Shown here: one piece after another, positions 17,001-23,058 of the stretch
Layout of the letters: each line of letters begins with the position of its first letter
Position numbering within the stretch: position 1 is the stretch's first letter
Assembly: GCA_964638815.1 (NCBI GenBank)
Contig: CAZXBB010000454.1
Coordinates: 1-32,868 of the forward strand
Length of the DNA: 32,868 nucleotides
Direction: 5' to 3'
Source: CAZXBB01 sp964638815
Lineage (GTDB): Bacteria; Planctomycetota; Phycisphaerae; Phycisphaerales; SM1A02
Notes under the pieces: generated by a model
Databases searched by the model: none
Seen by the model: the letters and a program-made list of their open reading frames with translations, nothing else
What the model was told of the DNA's origin: nothing
Made by a program: the position numbers and the translations under genes

Positions 17001-18689
17001 GACGACGCGACCGCGCTCGATCGTCACGACGCGATCAACCAGGTCGAGGAGCTCGTGATCGTGCGTGACCATGATGACCGTCCGATCTCGCATCCGTTCG
17101 AGGATGGACTGGAGGATTCCGTGCGCCGCTGCGTTGTCGATCGACGCGGTCGCTTCGTCCAGGATGAGGACGCCCGGGTTCCGGATGAGCGCGCGGGCGA
17201 GCGTGATCCGCTGCTTCTCTCCCCGCGAGAGCTCGCCGCCCGGCCCGCCGATGCGCGTGTAGTAGCCGTGCGGCAGCCGCTCGATGAACTCGTGCGCGCC
17301 GGTGATGCGGCACGCGGCGACGACCTCCTCCATCGTCGCGTCGGGTCGCGCGTAGCGGAGGTTCTCGTCGATCGAGGCGTTGAAGAGGAACACCTCCTGG
17401 AAGACGAGGCCGAACAGCCCGCGCAGCGTCCTGAGCCGCAGGTCGCGAACGGGCCGGCCGTCCACGCTCACCGTGCCGAGCGTCGCGTGGTTGAACGCGG
17501 GCAGCAGACTGATCAGCGTGCTCTTTCCCGATCCGCTCGAGCCGGTGATGGCGACGTGCTCCCCCGGCTCGATCGTGAGGGTGACGCCGTCGAGCACCGG
17601 CGCCGTGCCGTCCTCGTAGGTGAACGAAACGTCCTCCAGCTCGATGCCGCCGCGCAGCGTCACGCCCGTCTCCTCGCGCCCCTGGCCGGGCGGGTCGCCT
17701 GCCGGCTCGGCGAGCATCTCGAAGACGCGGTCCGCGCTCGCGGTCGCCTTCGTGAGATGCGCCGCGCCGCTCGTGATCTCGAGCACGGCCGGATACAGCA
17801 TCTTCACGTACATGAAGAACATGAGGAACTCGCCGCCCGTCATGCGAGCGTTGCGCACCTCCCAGGCGCCATAGCCGAGCAGCATCACCGTGCCGAGCCC
17901 GATGATGAGGTCGGCGACGACCTTCTGCGCGAACTGGTAGCGGCTGAGCTGGATCTTGCTCCGCCGGCTCGCGTCGATCGCATCGCGGAACGACTCCTCC
18001 TCGCGCTCCTCGCCGGAGAAGCCCTTGACCACCTCCATGCCGAGGAACTTCTCGACCACGCTGCCGTGGGCGACCGCGATCTGCTCCTGCGCCTCCGAGT
18101 GGCTGCGACGGATCGGCATGCGGAACCGGCGGTAGGTCCAGAAGTGCAGCGGCAGAACGATGGTGCTCGCGATCGCCAGCCGCCAGTTGACCATGTAGAT
18201 GATGATGAGCAGGACCTGGAACTCGAGCACGTAGCGGAGCAGCGTCGGCAGCTTCTCGTGGATGAAGCTCTGGATCTTGAACGTGTCGTCGAGCAGCCGA
18301 GCGCTGATCTTGCCGGGACGGTGGGATTTGTAGAAACGCAGGCTCAGCCGCTGCATGTGCTCGAAGAGCCGCTGCCGCAGGTCGAAGCACAGGTCCTCAC
18401 TGATCCGGAGCGAGCGCATCCGGGTCACGTAGAAGAGGAAGTTGCGGACGACGTAGGCAAGGCCCATGGCCGGCAGGATGATCCACAGCAGCGACCAGTC
18501 GCCGTCCGCACCGGGGATGAACACGTCGTCGATGAGCAGCTTCAGGAAGTACGGCTGGAGCGTGTCGGTGAGGGCGAAGACGCCCAGCAGACCGACCACC
18601 ACCGCGATCCAGCCGCTGTACGGCCGGAGCAGGCGGACATTGCGCATGGGCGGGGCCCCGCCCCGCCGATCTTCCCGTAGTCGCCCCAT
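14091..18689 (-). CDS. ABC exporter (TMD-NBD) in-frame with a secretin and a novel C-terminal domain
   Basis: This is one open frame of 1532 residues. Residues about 20-310 are a type I ABC exporter membrane domain. Residues about 340-575 are its ATPase, with GSSGSGKST near 382, LSRGEKQR near 487, VLILDEATASID near 508 and a switch His in VTHDHE near 541. Alone this would be a normal half-transporter of the MsbA/PglK (lipid-linked oligosaccharide flippase) type. Met586 then begins a basic stretch and a hydrophobic segment (LAPTLAFAGAILALAL) ending DAGC, a weak lipobox. An Ala/Gly/Asp/His-rich segment and secretin N-type domains follow. The secretin core ends VPFLGDLPILGAAFR near 1195 and EVIIVLTPYV. 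Residues about 1225-1532 are unrecognised. ATG 18689 has an AGAGGA site. ATG 16934 could start a separate secretin but lacks a good ribosome-binding site. Either a real inner-to-outer membrane fusion or two genes with a lost stop. Confidence 0.8.
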   Translation of the reverse strand: MGRLREDRRGGAPPMRNVRLLRPYSGWIAVVVGLLGVFALTDTLQPYFLKLLIDDVFIPGADGDWSLLWIILPAMGLAYVVRNFLFYVTRMRSLRISEDLCFDLRQRLFEHMQRLSLRFYKSHRPGKISARLLDDTFKIQSFIHEKLPTLLRYVLEFQVLLIIIYMVNWRLAIASTIVLPLHFWTYRRFRMPIRRSHSEAQEQIAVAHGSVVEKFLGMEVVKGFSGEEREEESFRDAIDASRRSKIQLSRYQFAQKVVADLIIGLGTVMLLGYGAWEVRNARMTGGEFLMFFMYVKMLYPAVLEITSGAAHLTKATASADRVFEMLAEPAGDPPGQGREETGVTLRGGIELEDVSFTYEDGTAPVLDGVTLTIEPGEHVAITGSSGSGKSTLISLLPAFNHATLGTVSVDGRPVRDLRLRTLRGLFGLVFQEVFLFNASIDENLRYARPDATMEEVVAACRITGAHEFIERLPHGYYTRIGGPGGELSRGEKQRITLARALIRNPGVLILDEATASIDNAAAHGILQSILERMRDRTVIMVTHDHELLDLVDRVVTIERGRVVFDGPPEHCERPATLPSPTVGALMVDPLPAPGAPAGPRGHGRPLRGGRLAPTLAFAGAILALALDAGCAREERTESAVTLESPRLSSGVVLETKDRAQLVRFAEALDAITLDPDGIRPGRDDAVAAPADAGAHAGTGAGAGAHAAADADEHAGAVPLGLAGDLARTPSFPPDTVRLVSLPKLSTTEINELIDRIALQLNATEGYAEVGEVLARKLPSLPSGVSDGRLLARATENGARVIRFGHRPFISQPPQLWVFGATIEEGQPLAPNPDLEPLPAAVGEMIASLEAMRSELTVQELESKIIQLSYIDAPGALKLLDGLGETTIDDPGAVPEQIDFRKLPYVVLMPDPDPEYTGLIGEGGTSQGRFGVSLTPSLASPLKPNTVSAPMTQILVMYHPAHPEQFSRVRRLLDEFVDRPARQIFVEGMVLEISEDGLRDLGVEWELNSPPLFWRIGSPRADGLTDTFEFDSFNLDDFPGIFSGQFMFDWSIRIRTLIRDGKAEILSRPSVLTINNRQSTIRVGQDIPIATSQEGTAVGSKISFSFEYLATGILLNIRPRINEDGSQVSLLVDTVVSAAVPGADLELRAANGDLLASAPTVATRRVQTYARIRNNTPFIIGGLVNRQHTTQLDKVPFLGDLPILGAAFRAERTETTKREVIIVLTPYVLPEDQIIARSLPRDDDRFDNVGDDLFRESYRIRAEDVFDLSFLAANDRLTEYRALAKEAMIRDFRLKEREPFASFAAGSVPGENVLVTRMIYDVVKRLGKDDQIDLGRTIFLESQKIGGFDVVFLERALARLGDGSDWHSFFGGGRGRALAITFTAEDRTATAGGLSREPVPQLSIVDCPDREAWSDLLWKLNQPDPDGRERHTILIHQQRDLDRLRVALLLKRIIDANGGEGQLRLDFFSTGKMLLMPDLEERQIHLVNDDVARIFFHSEHYYAAAIRLIETRLNELDRALRDPAVRVLLDGVK
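16575..16616 (-). repeat. Low-complexity coding repeat in the secretin N-terminal region
   Basis: GTGCGCGCCGGC (plus strand) occurs at 16575-16586 and again at 16605-16616, 30 bases apart. It encodes part of an Ala/Gly/His/Asp-rich run (GAHAGTGAGAGAHAAADADEH) just after the hydrophobic segment. It is probably a flexible periplasmic linker, prone to length variation. Confidence 0.6.
16932..16934 (-). other. Possible internal start for a stand-alone secretin
   Basis: The ATG for Met586 lies between the ATPase end and the signal-like hydrophobic segment, and is the last ATG before that segment. The sequence reads TGATG, the usual stop/start overlap of coupled genes, but here the TGA is out of frame with the ABC part. 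Third-position G/C bias continues in the ABC frame right up to and past this point, and no GGAG-type site precedes it, which argues for read-through. Confidence 0.3.
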
Positions 18690-19045
18690 CGTTCCTCTTC
18701 ACGGCCACGGCGAACTCGCCCGGTCCACCGCGGACCGCGCGGCCACGTCTCCGCCGCCGTCAAAACCTCCTCCCCGGTCCGGCCCATACTAATCGTCGGA
18801 CCCCGCATATCCGCGGACCATTCGGGCCATTCGGGGCAATCGGGGCCGGTTCCCCGCCGGGGCGAGGCCGCATCGACCGCGTCGCTTCGAAGCGGGGCAT
18901 GACAGGCAAGCAAGGCAATTGACGGCGGGGCGGACGCGCCCCGTGTGGTATCGGCACGCCGGGCTCGCAGGGTGCAATGAAGAGGATCGCGACGGAGGGT
19001 CTTTCTTCACGCAACGTGAACACTCGATGGCTACGATTCCGGCGA
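18690..19045. promoter_or_regulatory. Divergent intergenic region between the ABC-secretin gene and phoB
   Basis: These 356 non-coding bases must hold the promoters of both flanking transcription units. Visible features are a triple short repeat (18818-18845), a CCCC-GCC-GGGG mini-hairpin (18852-18862), and a cluster TGACAG (18900-18905), two GGCAA units 9 bp apart (18905, 18914) and TTGACG (18919-18924). The last could be a -35 element or part of a PhoB site on the minus strand (CTGTCAT), but no -10 sits at the right distance and the 11-bp Pho-box period is off. AGGG precedes an in-frame ATG at 18977, yet codons 18977-19045 look non-coding. Confidence 0.4.
18818..18845. repeat. Three short direct repeats in the phoB/ABC-secretin intergenic region
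   Basis: CCATTCGGG, CCATTCGGGG and CAATCGGGG follow one another with no spacer and a 9-10 bp period. A period near one helical turn is compatible with a binding site for a cooperatively bound regulator, but no known box is matched. Confidence 0.4.
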
Positions 19046-19765
19046 ATGGCCCCTCAAGTTCTCATCGTCGAAGACGAATCGGACATCGCGGAACTCATCC
19101 GCTTCCACGTGGAGCGGGAGGGGCTCGGAAGCCGGACTGTCGCGTCGGGCCGCCGCGCTCTCGACTCGATCGAGCGCGAGCCGCCGGACCTCGTCCTGCT
19201 CGATCTCATGCTGCCCGACCTCGATGGCCTGGAGGTCTGCCGCCGCATGAAGCAGCGCCCCGAGACGCGGGGGATCCCCGTCGTCATGGTGTCGGCGAAG
19301 GGCGAGGAAGCGGACATCGTCGCCGGCATCGAGCTCGGCGCCGACGATTACGTCACGAAGCCGTTCAGCCCGCGCGTGCTGATGGCGCGCGTCAAGAACG
19401 TCCTGCGCCGCGCGGCGCCGGACGCCGACAACGGCGCCGGCGCGTCGAAACGACTGGACATCGGCGACGGCCTGCTCGTGGTCGATTCCGATCGTCACCG
19501 CGTGACGGCCAAGGGCGAGCCGGTGGACCTGACCATCACCGAGTTCGGCATCCTCCAGTTCCTCGCGTCGCGCCCGGGCTTCGTCCGTACGCGCGACCAG
19601 ATCATCGCCGCCGTGCACGGAGGCAACACCGTGCTGTCGGGTCGGACCGTCGACGTCCACGTGACGGCCCTGCGCCGCAAGCTCGGCCATTCCGGCTCGC
19701 TGGTGGAGACGGTGCGCGGCGTCGGTTATCGCCTCCGTGACCAGACGAGCGACATGGACGGATGA
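19046..19765 (+). CDS. phoB: Phosphate-regulon response regulator PhoB
   Basis: This 239-residue OmpR/PhoB-family regulator has a receiver domain at residues 1-120, with acidic pocket E9-D10, phospho-acceptor Asp53 in LLDLMLPDLDG, Ser in the MVSAKG switch position, and the TKPF lysine near 103. A winged-helix DNA-binding domain (about 140-232) contains TITEFGILQFL, RTVDVHVTALRRKLG and VRGVGYRL. When phosphorylated by PhoR it should bind Pho boxes and activate phosphate-starvation genes. ATG 19046 puts the receiver domain at the normal distance from the N-terminus. ATG 18977 would add 23 residues of non-coding character. Its stop overlaps phoR as ATGA. Being followed by phoR and the full pst-phoU set makes PhoB far more likely than another OmpR-type regulator. 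Confidence 0.93.
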   Translation: MAPQVLIVEDESDIAELIRFHVEREGLGSRTVASGRRALDSIEREPPDLVLLDLMLPDLDGLEVCRRMKQRPETRGIPVVMVSAKGEEADIVAGIELGADDYVTKPFSPRVLMARVKNVLRRAAPDADNGAGASKRLDIGDGLLVVDSDRHRVTAKGEPVDLTITEFGILQFLASRPGFVRTRDQIIAAVHGGNTVLSGRTVDVHVTALRRKLGHSGSLVETVRGVGYRLRDQTSDMDG

Positions 19766-21546
19766 CGCCTCCGCGAGGGCGAACTCTCCTTTGGCAACTC
19801 GGTGTCGCGCTCATGGCGGTCCAGGCCGTGGTGGCGATCGTGCTCGGCATCTACGCGCTGAGCCAGTTGCGTCGCTTCAACAACGAGCAGACGGTGCGCG
19901 AGCTCGCGCGGGTGACGCCCCTCGTGTCGGATCGCGTCCGGCCGCTGCTCGAGCCCGCTCGCCGGCAGGAACTCGAGGCCGAGACGTCGGAGGTCTCGCG
20001 CCGGGCCGGCGTGCGGACCACCATCGTCCGTCCCGACGGCACGGTTCTCGCGGACTCCGAGCGCGATCCAGCGCTGATGGACAACCACCGCGACCGCGCG
20101 GAGATCGTCGAGGCGATGGAGAAGGGCAGCGGGTCGGCCGTGCGCCGCAGCGCGACGCTCGGCCTCGACATGGTGTACCTCGCGGACACGCTCACCACGA
20201 ACGGCGAGACGATCGCCGTAGTCCGGACGGCGCGACCCGTGGGCGCAGTCGACGCCGAGTTCGGCCGCGTGCTCCGGATCGTCAGCGGCGCGGCGCTGTT
20301 CTCGCTCCTCTTCACGCTCGGCGTGATCTACTTCATCTCCCGTCGCCTGAGCCGGACGGTCGGGCGTCTGGCGGAGGGCGCGAAGCGCTTCGCCGCGGGC
20401 GATCTCACGCACGCCCTGCCTCATCCGAAGACCCGCGAGTTCGCGTCGCTCGCGGACAACCTCGGCGAGATGGCCAGGCAGCTCAGCGACAAGATCGCCC
20501 GCCTCCAGAGCCAGCAGGCCGAGCAGAGCGCGATCATGAGCTCGATGACGAGCGGCCTGCTGGCCCTCGACCAGGATCAGCGCGTGATCAGCGCGAACCG
20601 GGCGGCCGAGAGCATTCTCGGCTTCCAGGGAGCCCACGCCCGCGGCCGCCTGCTCCAGGAGCTCGTCCGCGAGCCGGATCTCAACCGCTTCGTGCAGTCC
20701 GCCCTGGCCGAGGGCGTCCTCCGTGAGGAGCTCGAGCTCCAGCGGGGCCCCCGGGTCGAGGCGGTGAGCGCCCCGCTGCTCGATTCGAAGCGGCAGGCCG
20801 AGGGCGTCCTCGTCTTCATCGACGACGTCACCAAGCTCCGGCGACTGGAGTCGATCCGCAGCGACTTCGCCGCGAACGTCTCCCACGAGCTTCGCACGCC
20901 GATCACGAACATCCTCGGGTACGTCGAGACGATGCTGGAGGTCGGTTGCGGCGACGAGAAGCAGACCACGGAGTTCCTGAACGTGATCCGCCGCAGCGCC
21001 GAGCGGCTCGCGGCGATCATCGAGGACCTGCTCGCACTTGCGCGGCTCGAGCAGTCCGATCGACGCGCATCGCTTGCGCTGACGCCCCTGCGGGCGACCG
21101 AGCTCGTCCGTTCAGCCGTGGCTTCGATCGAGAACGCCGCCCGGGACAAGTCGATCACCATCGTTCGGGAAATCGATCCCGACCTGGTGCTCGACGGGGC
21201 GGAGCAGCTCCTCGAGCAGGCGCTCGGCAACCTGATCTCCAACGCCGTCCGTTACAGCGCGGAAGGGACGCACGTGACCGTGCGTGCGCGGCGCACGGAC
21301 GAAGGCACGGTGGCGAGTGAGGTCGCCGACGAGGGTCCGGGCATCCCCCCGCAGCATCTCTCGCGCATCTTTGAGCGCTTCTATCGCGTCGATCCCGCCC
21401 GCAGCCGGGAGCTCGGCGGCACCGGGCTCGGACTCGCCATCGTGAAGCACGTCGCGATCGTGCACGGCGGTCGCGCGGAGGCGGAGAGCATCGTCGGTCG
21501 CGGCAGCGTCTTCAGGATCGTCCTGCCCGACAGCGCGCGCGAGTAG
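19762..21546 (+). CDS. phoR: Phosphate-regulon sensor histidine kinase PhoR
   Basis: The protein has 594 residues. A membrane helix lies at about 9-34, then a periplasmic loop of about 135 residues, a second helix at about 173-193, a HAMP linker to about 245, and a PAS domain about 255-355 (IMSSMTSGLLALDQDQ). HisKA follows with the phospho-acceptor His375 in NVSHELRTPI, then a HATPase domain with NLISNAVRYS (N box near 492), DEGPGIP and GGTGLGLAIV. It autophosphorylates and controls PhoB. Classic E. coli PhoR (431 residues) lacks the large periplasmic loop; this longer PnpS/PhoR-like layout is common outside enterobacteria and could let the kinase sense an external signal directly. The start shares ATGA with the phoB stop. 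Confidence 0.93.
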   Translation: MTPPRGRTLLWQLGVALMAVQAVVAIVLGIYALSQLRRFNNEQTVRELARVTPLVSDRVRPLLEPARRQELEAETSEVSRRAGVRTTIVRPDGTVLADSERDPALMDNHRDRAEIVEAMEKGSGSAVRRSATLGLDMVYLADTLTTNGETIAVVRTARPVGAVDAEFGRVLRIVSGAALFSLLFTLGVIYFISRRLSRTVGRLAEGAKRFAAGDLTHALPHPKTREFASLADNLGEMARQLSDKIARLQSQQAEQSAIMSSMTSGLLALDQDQRVISANRAAESILGFQGAHARGRLLQELVREPDLNRFVQSALAEGVLREELELQRGPRVEAVSAPLLDSKRQAEGVLVFIDDVTKLRRLESIRSDFAANVSHELRTPITNILGYVETMLEVGCGDEKQTTEFLNVIRRSAERLAAIIEDLLALARLEQSDRRASLALTPLRATELVRSAVASIENAARDKSITIVREIDPDLVLDGAEQLLEQALGNLISNAVRYSAEGTHVTVRARRTDEGTVASEVADEGPGIPPQHLSRIFERFYRVDPARSRELGGTGLGLAIVKHVAIVHGGRAEAESIVGRGSVFRIVLPDSARE

Positions 21547-21680
21547 CGACAATCCGTGCCGTCGTTGGCGATTCGCGGTTCAGAGATGCGACGAGTCGTC
21601 CGATGATTCCGGAGTCGTCGCCCGACGGTGGCGCGACGAGACCGGACCGCACGATCCGGCAACGATCTTCCCGCACGCTC

Positions 21681-21732
21681 CAGGCGCGCGACCCAGGCGC
21701 GCGACCCAGGCGCGCGACGCGGGCGCACGACC
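21681..21732. repeat. 13-bp tandem repeat, four units
   Basis: CAGGCGCGCGACC occurs at 21681-21693 and 21694-21706, with one end change at 21707-21719 and a diverged fourth copy at 21720-21732. It lies in non-coding DNA upstream of the terminator, so it would form the 3' untranslated part of the phoBR mRNA. Each unit contains the self-complementary GCGCGC. Confidence 0.85.
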
Positions 21733-21782
21733 GACATCCACCCGCCGACGGCTCTTCTGCACAGTGACCGAAGGCATACCAG

Positions 21783-21818
21783 GCCCGACCGGCTCCCACG
21801 GGGATCGGTCGGGCTTTT
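21783..21818 (+). terminator. Rho-independent terminator after phoBR
   Basis: A perfect 9-bp stem is formed by GCCCGACCG (21783-21791) and CGGTCGGGC (21806-21814). A 14-base loop can pair further (CCC with GGG). TTTTCTT follows at once. It is the clearest intrinsic terminator in the window and lies about 240 bases after the phoR stop. Confidence 0.85.
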
Positions 21819-21838
21819 CTTCTGCGCGGCGGCCGTCG

Positions 21839-21867
21839 TGTCAGCGCAGAATCTGCACTCCATGACA
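21839..21867. promoter_or_regulatory. Dyad-symmetric element upstream of pstS
   Basis: TGTCA (21839-21843) and TGACA (21863-21867) flank an inner palindrome GCAG-AAT-CTGC (21846-21856). TGTCA is the core of Pho-box half-sites, but here the arms are inverted rather than direct, so this is only a candidate operator. Confidence 0.25.
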
Positions 21868-21911
21868 ACCGAACGCTAACATTGCGGCCGGTTGCGGCCC
21901 GTAGAATCCCG

Positions 21912-21951
21912 GCGTTCCGCGGTTGCGTTCGGTGGTTTGCGTTCCGCGGTC
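21912..21951. repeat. Three direct repeats just upstream of pstS
   Basis: GCGTTCCGCGGTT (21912-21924), GCGTTCGGTGGTTT (21925-21938) and GCGTTCCGCGGTC (21939-21951) are head to tail. They lie 35-74 bases before the pstS start, in the promoter or leader. They may be regulator sites or a leader structure. Confidence 0.6.
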
Positions 21952-21970
21952 TCTGTCTGACCCAAGTCTG

Positions 21971-21975
21971 AAGGA
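21971..21975 (+). promoter_or_regulatory. Ribosome-binding site of pstS
   Basis: AAGGA ends 10 bases before ATG 21986. It fixes that ATG as the start and gives a clean signal peptide. Confidence 0.7.
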
Positions 21976-21985
21976 CGCGAAAGTC

Positions 21986-22993
21986 ATGTTCAGAATCAGC
22001 ACGCTTCGTTGGACGGCCGCAGCGACCCTGGCCGGCGCGGCCGTGGCCGCGGCCCAGAGCGGCGCGGTCCAGGTCGATCCGAACCTGCCGAAGTACCGCC
22101 AGGTCCCGGGCGTCTCCGGCAACATAAAGAGCGTCGGCTCGGACACGATGAACAACATGATGGTGCTGTGGGGCGAGGGCTTCCGCCGCATCTACCCCAA
22201 CGTCCAGATCGAGGTCGAGGGCAAGGGAAGCTCGACCGCCCCGCCCGCCCTGATCAAGGGGACGAGCACGTTCGGCCCGATGAGCCGGGAGATGAAGAAG
22301 GCCGAGGTGGACGAGTTCGAGTCCCGCTTCGGCTTCAAGCCGACGCCGCTCCGGGTGGCCGTCGATATCCTCGCCGTCTTCGTGCACAAGGACAATCCGA
22401 TCGCCCGGCGGGGGCTCTCGCTCCAGCAGATCGACGCGGTCTTCTCGAGGACGCGCAAGGGCGGCCATCGCAGCGACATCACCACGTGGGGCCAGCTCGG
22501 CGTGGTCGAGGGCGAGTGGGCGGACAAGCCGATCAGCATCTACGGTCGCAACAGCGCCTCGGGCACCTACGGCTACTTCAAGGAGCACGCGCTCTTCAAG
22601 GGCGACTTCAAGGACAACGTGAAGGAGCAGCCGGGAAGCTCCGCGGTGGTCCAGGGCGTGGCGAGCGACAAGTTCGGCATCGGCTACAGCGGCATCGGCT
22701 ACCAGACGGCGGACGTCGTGGCGATTCCGATCGCCCCCTTCGAAACCGCCCCGCCGGTCGCACCGGCGCCGGAGAACGCGGGCGATTACCCGCTGACCCG
22801 GTACCTCTACATGTACGTCAACTTCGAGCCGGGCTCCCAGCTCGACCAGGAGGACCCGCTGCGGGGCGAGTTCGTCAGGTACGTGTTCAGCCGGGAGGGG
22901 CAGGCCGAGGTGATCAAGGACGGCTACCTCCCGGTCAACGCGAACATCGCCCGGCTGGAGCTCCAGAAGCTCGGCATGAAGCTCGGGCGGTGA
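21986..22993 (+). CDS. pstS: Phosphate-binding protein PstS
   Basis: This 335-residue periplasmic phosphate receptor of the Pst importer starts with a signal peptide (residues about 1-23: basic FRISTLRW, hydrophobic Ala-rich core, AAAQ cleavage region). Phosphate-site loops typical of PstS are visible: VGSDTMNNMM, GKGSSTAPPAL, GPMSREMKK and RNSASGTYGYF. It should hand phosphate to PstC/PstA. It is first in a pstSCAB-phoU operon, preceded by the terminator and repeats described above. There is no lipobox, so it is probably soluble. Confidence 0.92.
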   Translation: MFRISTLRWTAAATLAGAAVAAAQSGAVQVDPNLPKYRQVPGVSGNIKSVGSDTMNNMMVLWGEGFRRIYPNVQIEVEGKGSSTAPPALIKGTSTFGPMSREMKKAEVDEFESRFGFKPTPLRVAVDILAVFVHKDNPIARRGLSLQQIDAVFSRTRKGGHRSDITTWGQLGVVEGEWADKPISIYGRNSASGTYGYFKEHALFKGDFKDNVKEQPGSSAVVQGVASDKFGIGYSGIGYQTADVVAIPIAPFETAPPVAPAPENAGDYPLTRYLYMYVNFEPGSQLDQEDPLRGEFVRYVFSREGQAEVIKDGYLPVNANIARLELQKLGMKLGR

Positions 22994-23058
22994 CCGCCGG
23001 ATCCCGAGGGTCGCGAACCTGATACAGCACGGCGGACCCGCCCCCGCCCGCCTCTCTC

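Larger units (their letters stand above)
21547..21985 (+). promoter_or_regulatory. phoR-pstS intergenic regulatory region
   Basis: These 439 bases contain no convincing gene. From left to right: a tandem 13-bp repeat (21681-21732), an intrinsic terminator (21783-21818), a dyad (21839-21867), a possible -10 TAGAAT (21902-21907) with no good -35, three 13-14 bp repeats (21912-21951), and the pstS ribosome-binding site. The terminator should separate phoBR from pst, so pstS needs its own promoter between about 21819 and 21970. A weak -35 is what an activator-dependent (PhoB) promoter would show. Confidence 0.5.

Noticed and set aside
14193..18680. 1495-codon open frame on the strand opposite the ABC-secretin gene
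   Set aside because: No recognisable domains and Arg/Asp/Glu-rich composition. It is the antisense shadow expected in very GC-rich coding DNA; the minus strand has clear ABC and secretin motifs.
18919..18952. TTGACG ... GGTATC as a sigma-70 promoter for phoB
   Set aside because: The spacing is 22 bases, too long for a normal promoter.
18977..19045. Earlier ATG start for PhoB with a 23-residue leader
   Set aside because: AGGG lies upstream, but the added codons lack the G/C third-position bias and PhoB proteins begin just before VLIVEDE.
21953..21971. GTCTGA repeated with an 11-bp period (21955, 21966), like a Pho box
   Set aside because: The period fits, but the sequence is far from CTGTCAT and it overlaps the pstS ribosome-binding site, too close to the ATG for an activator site.
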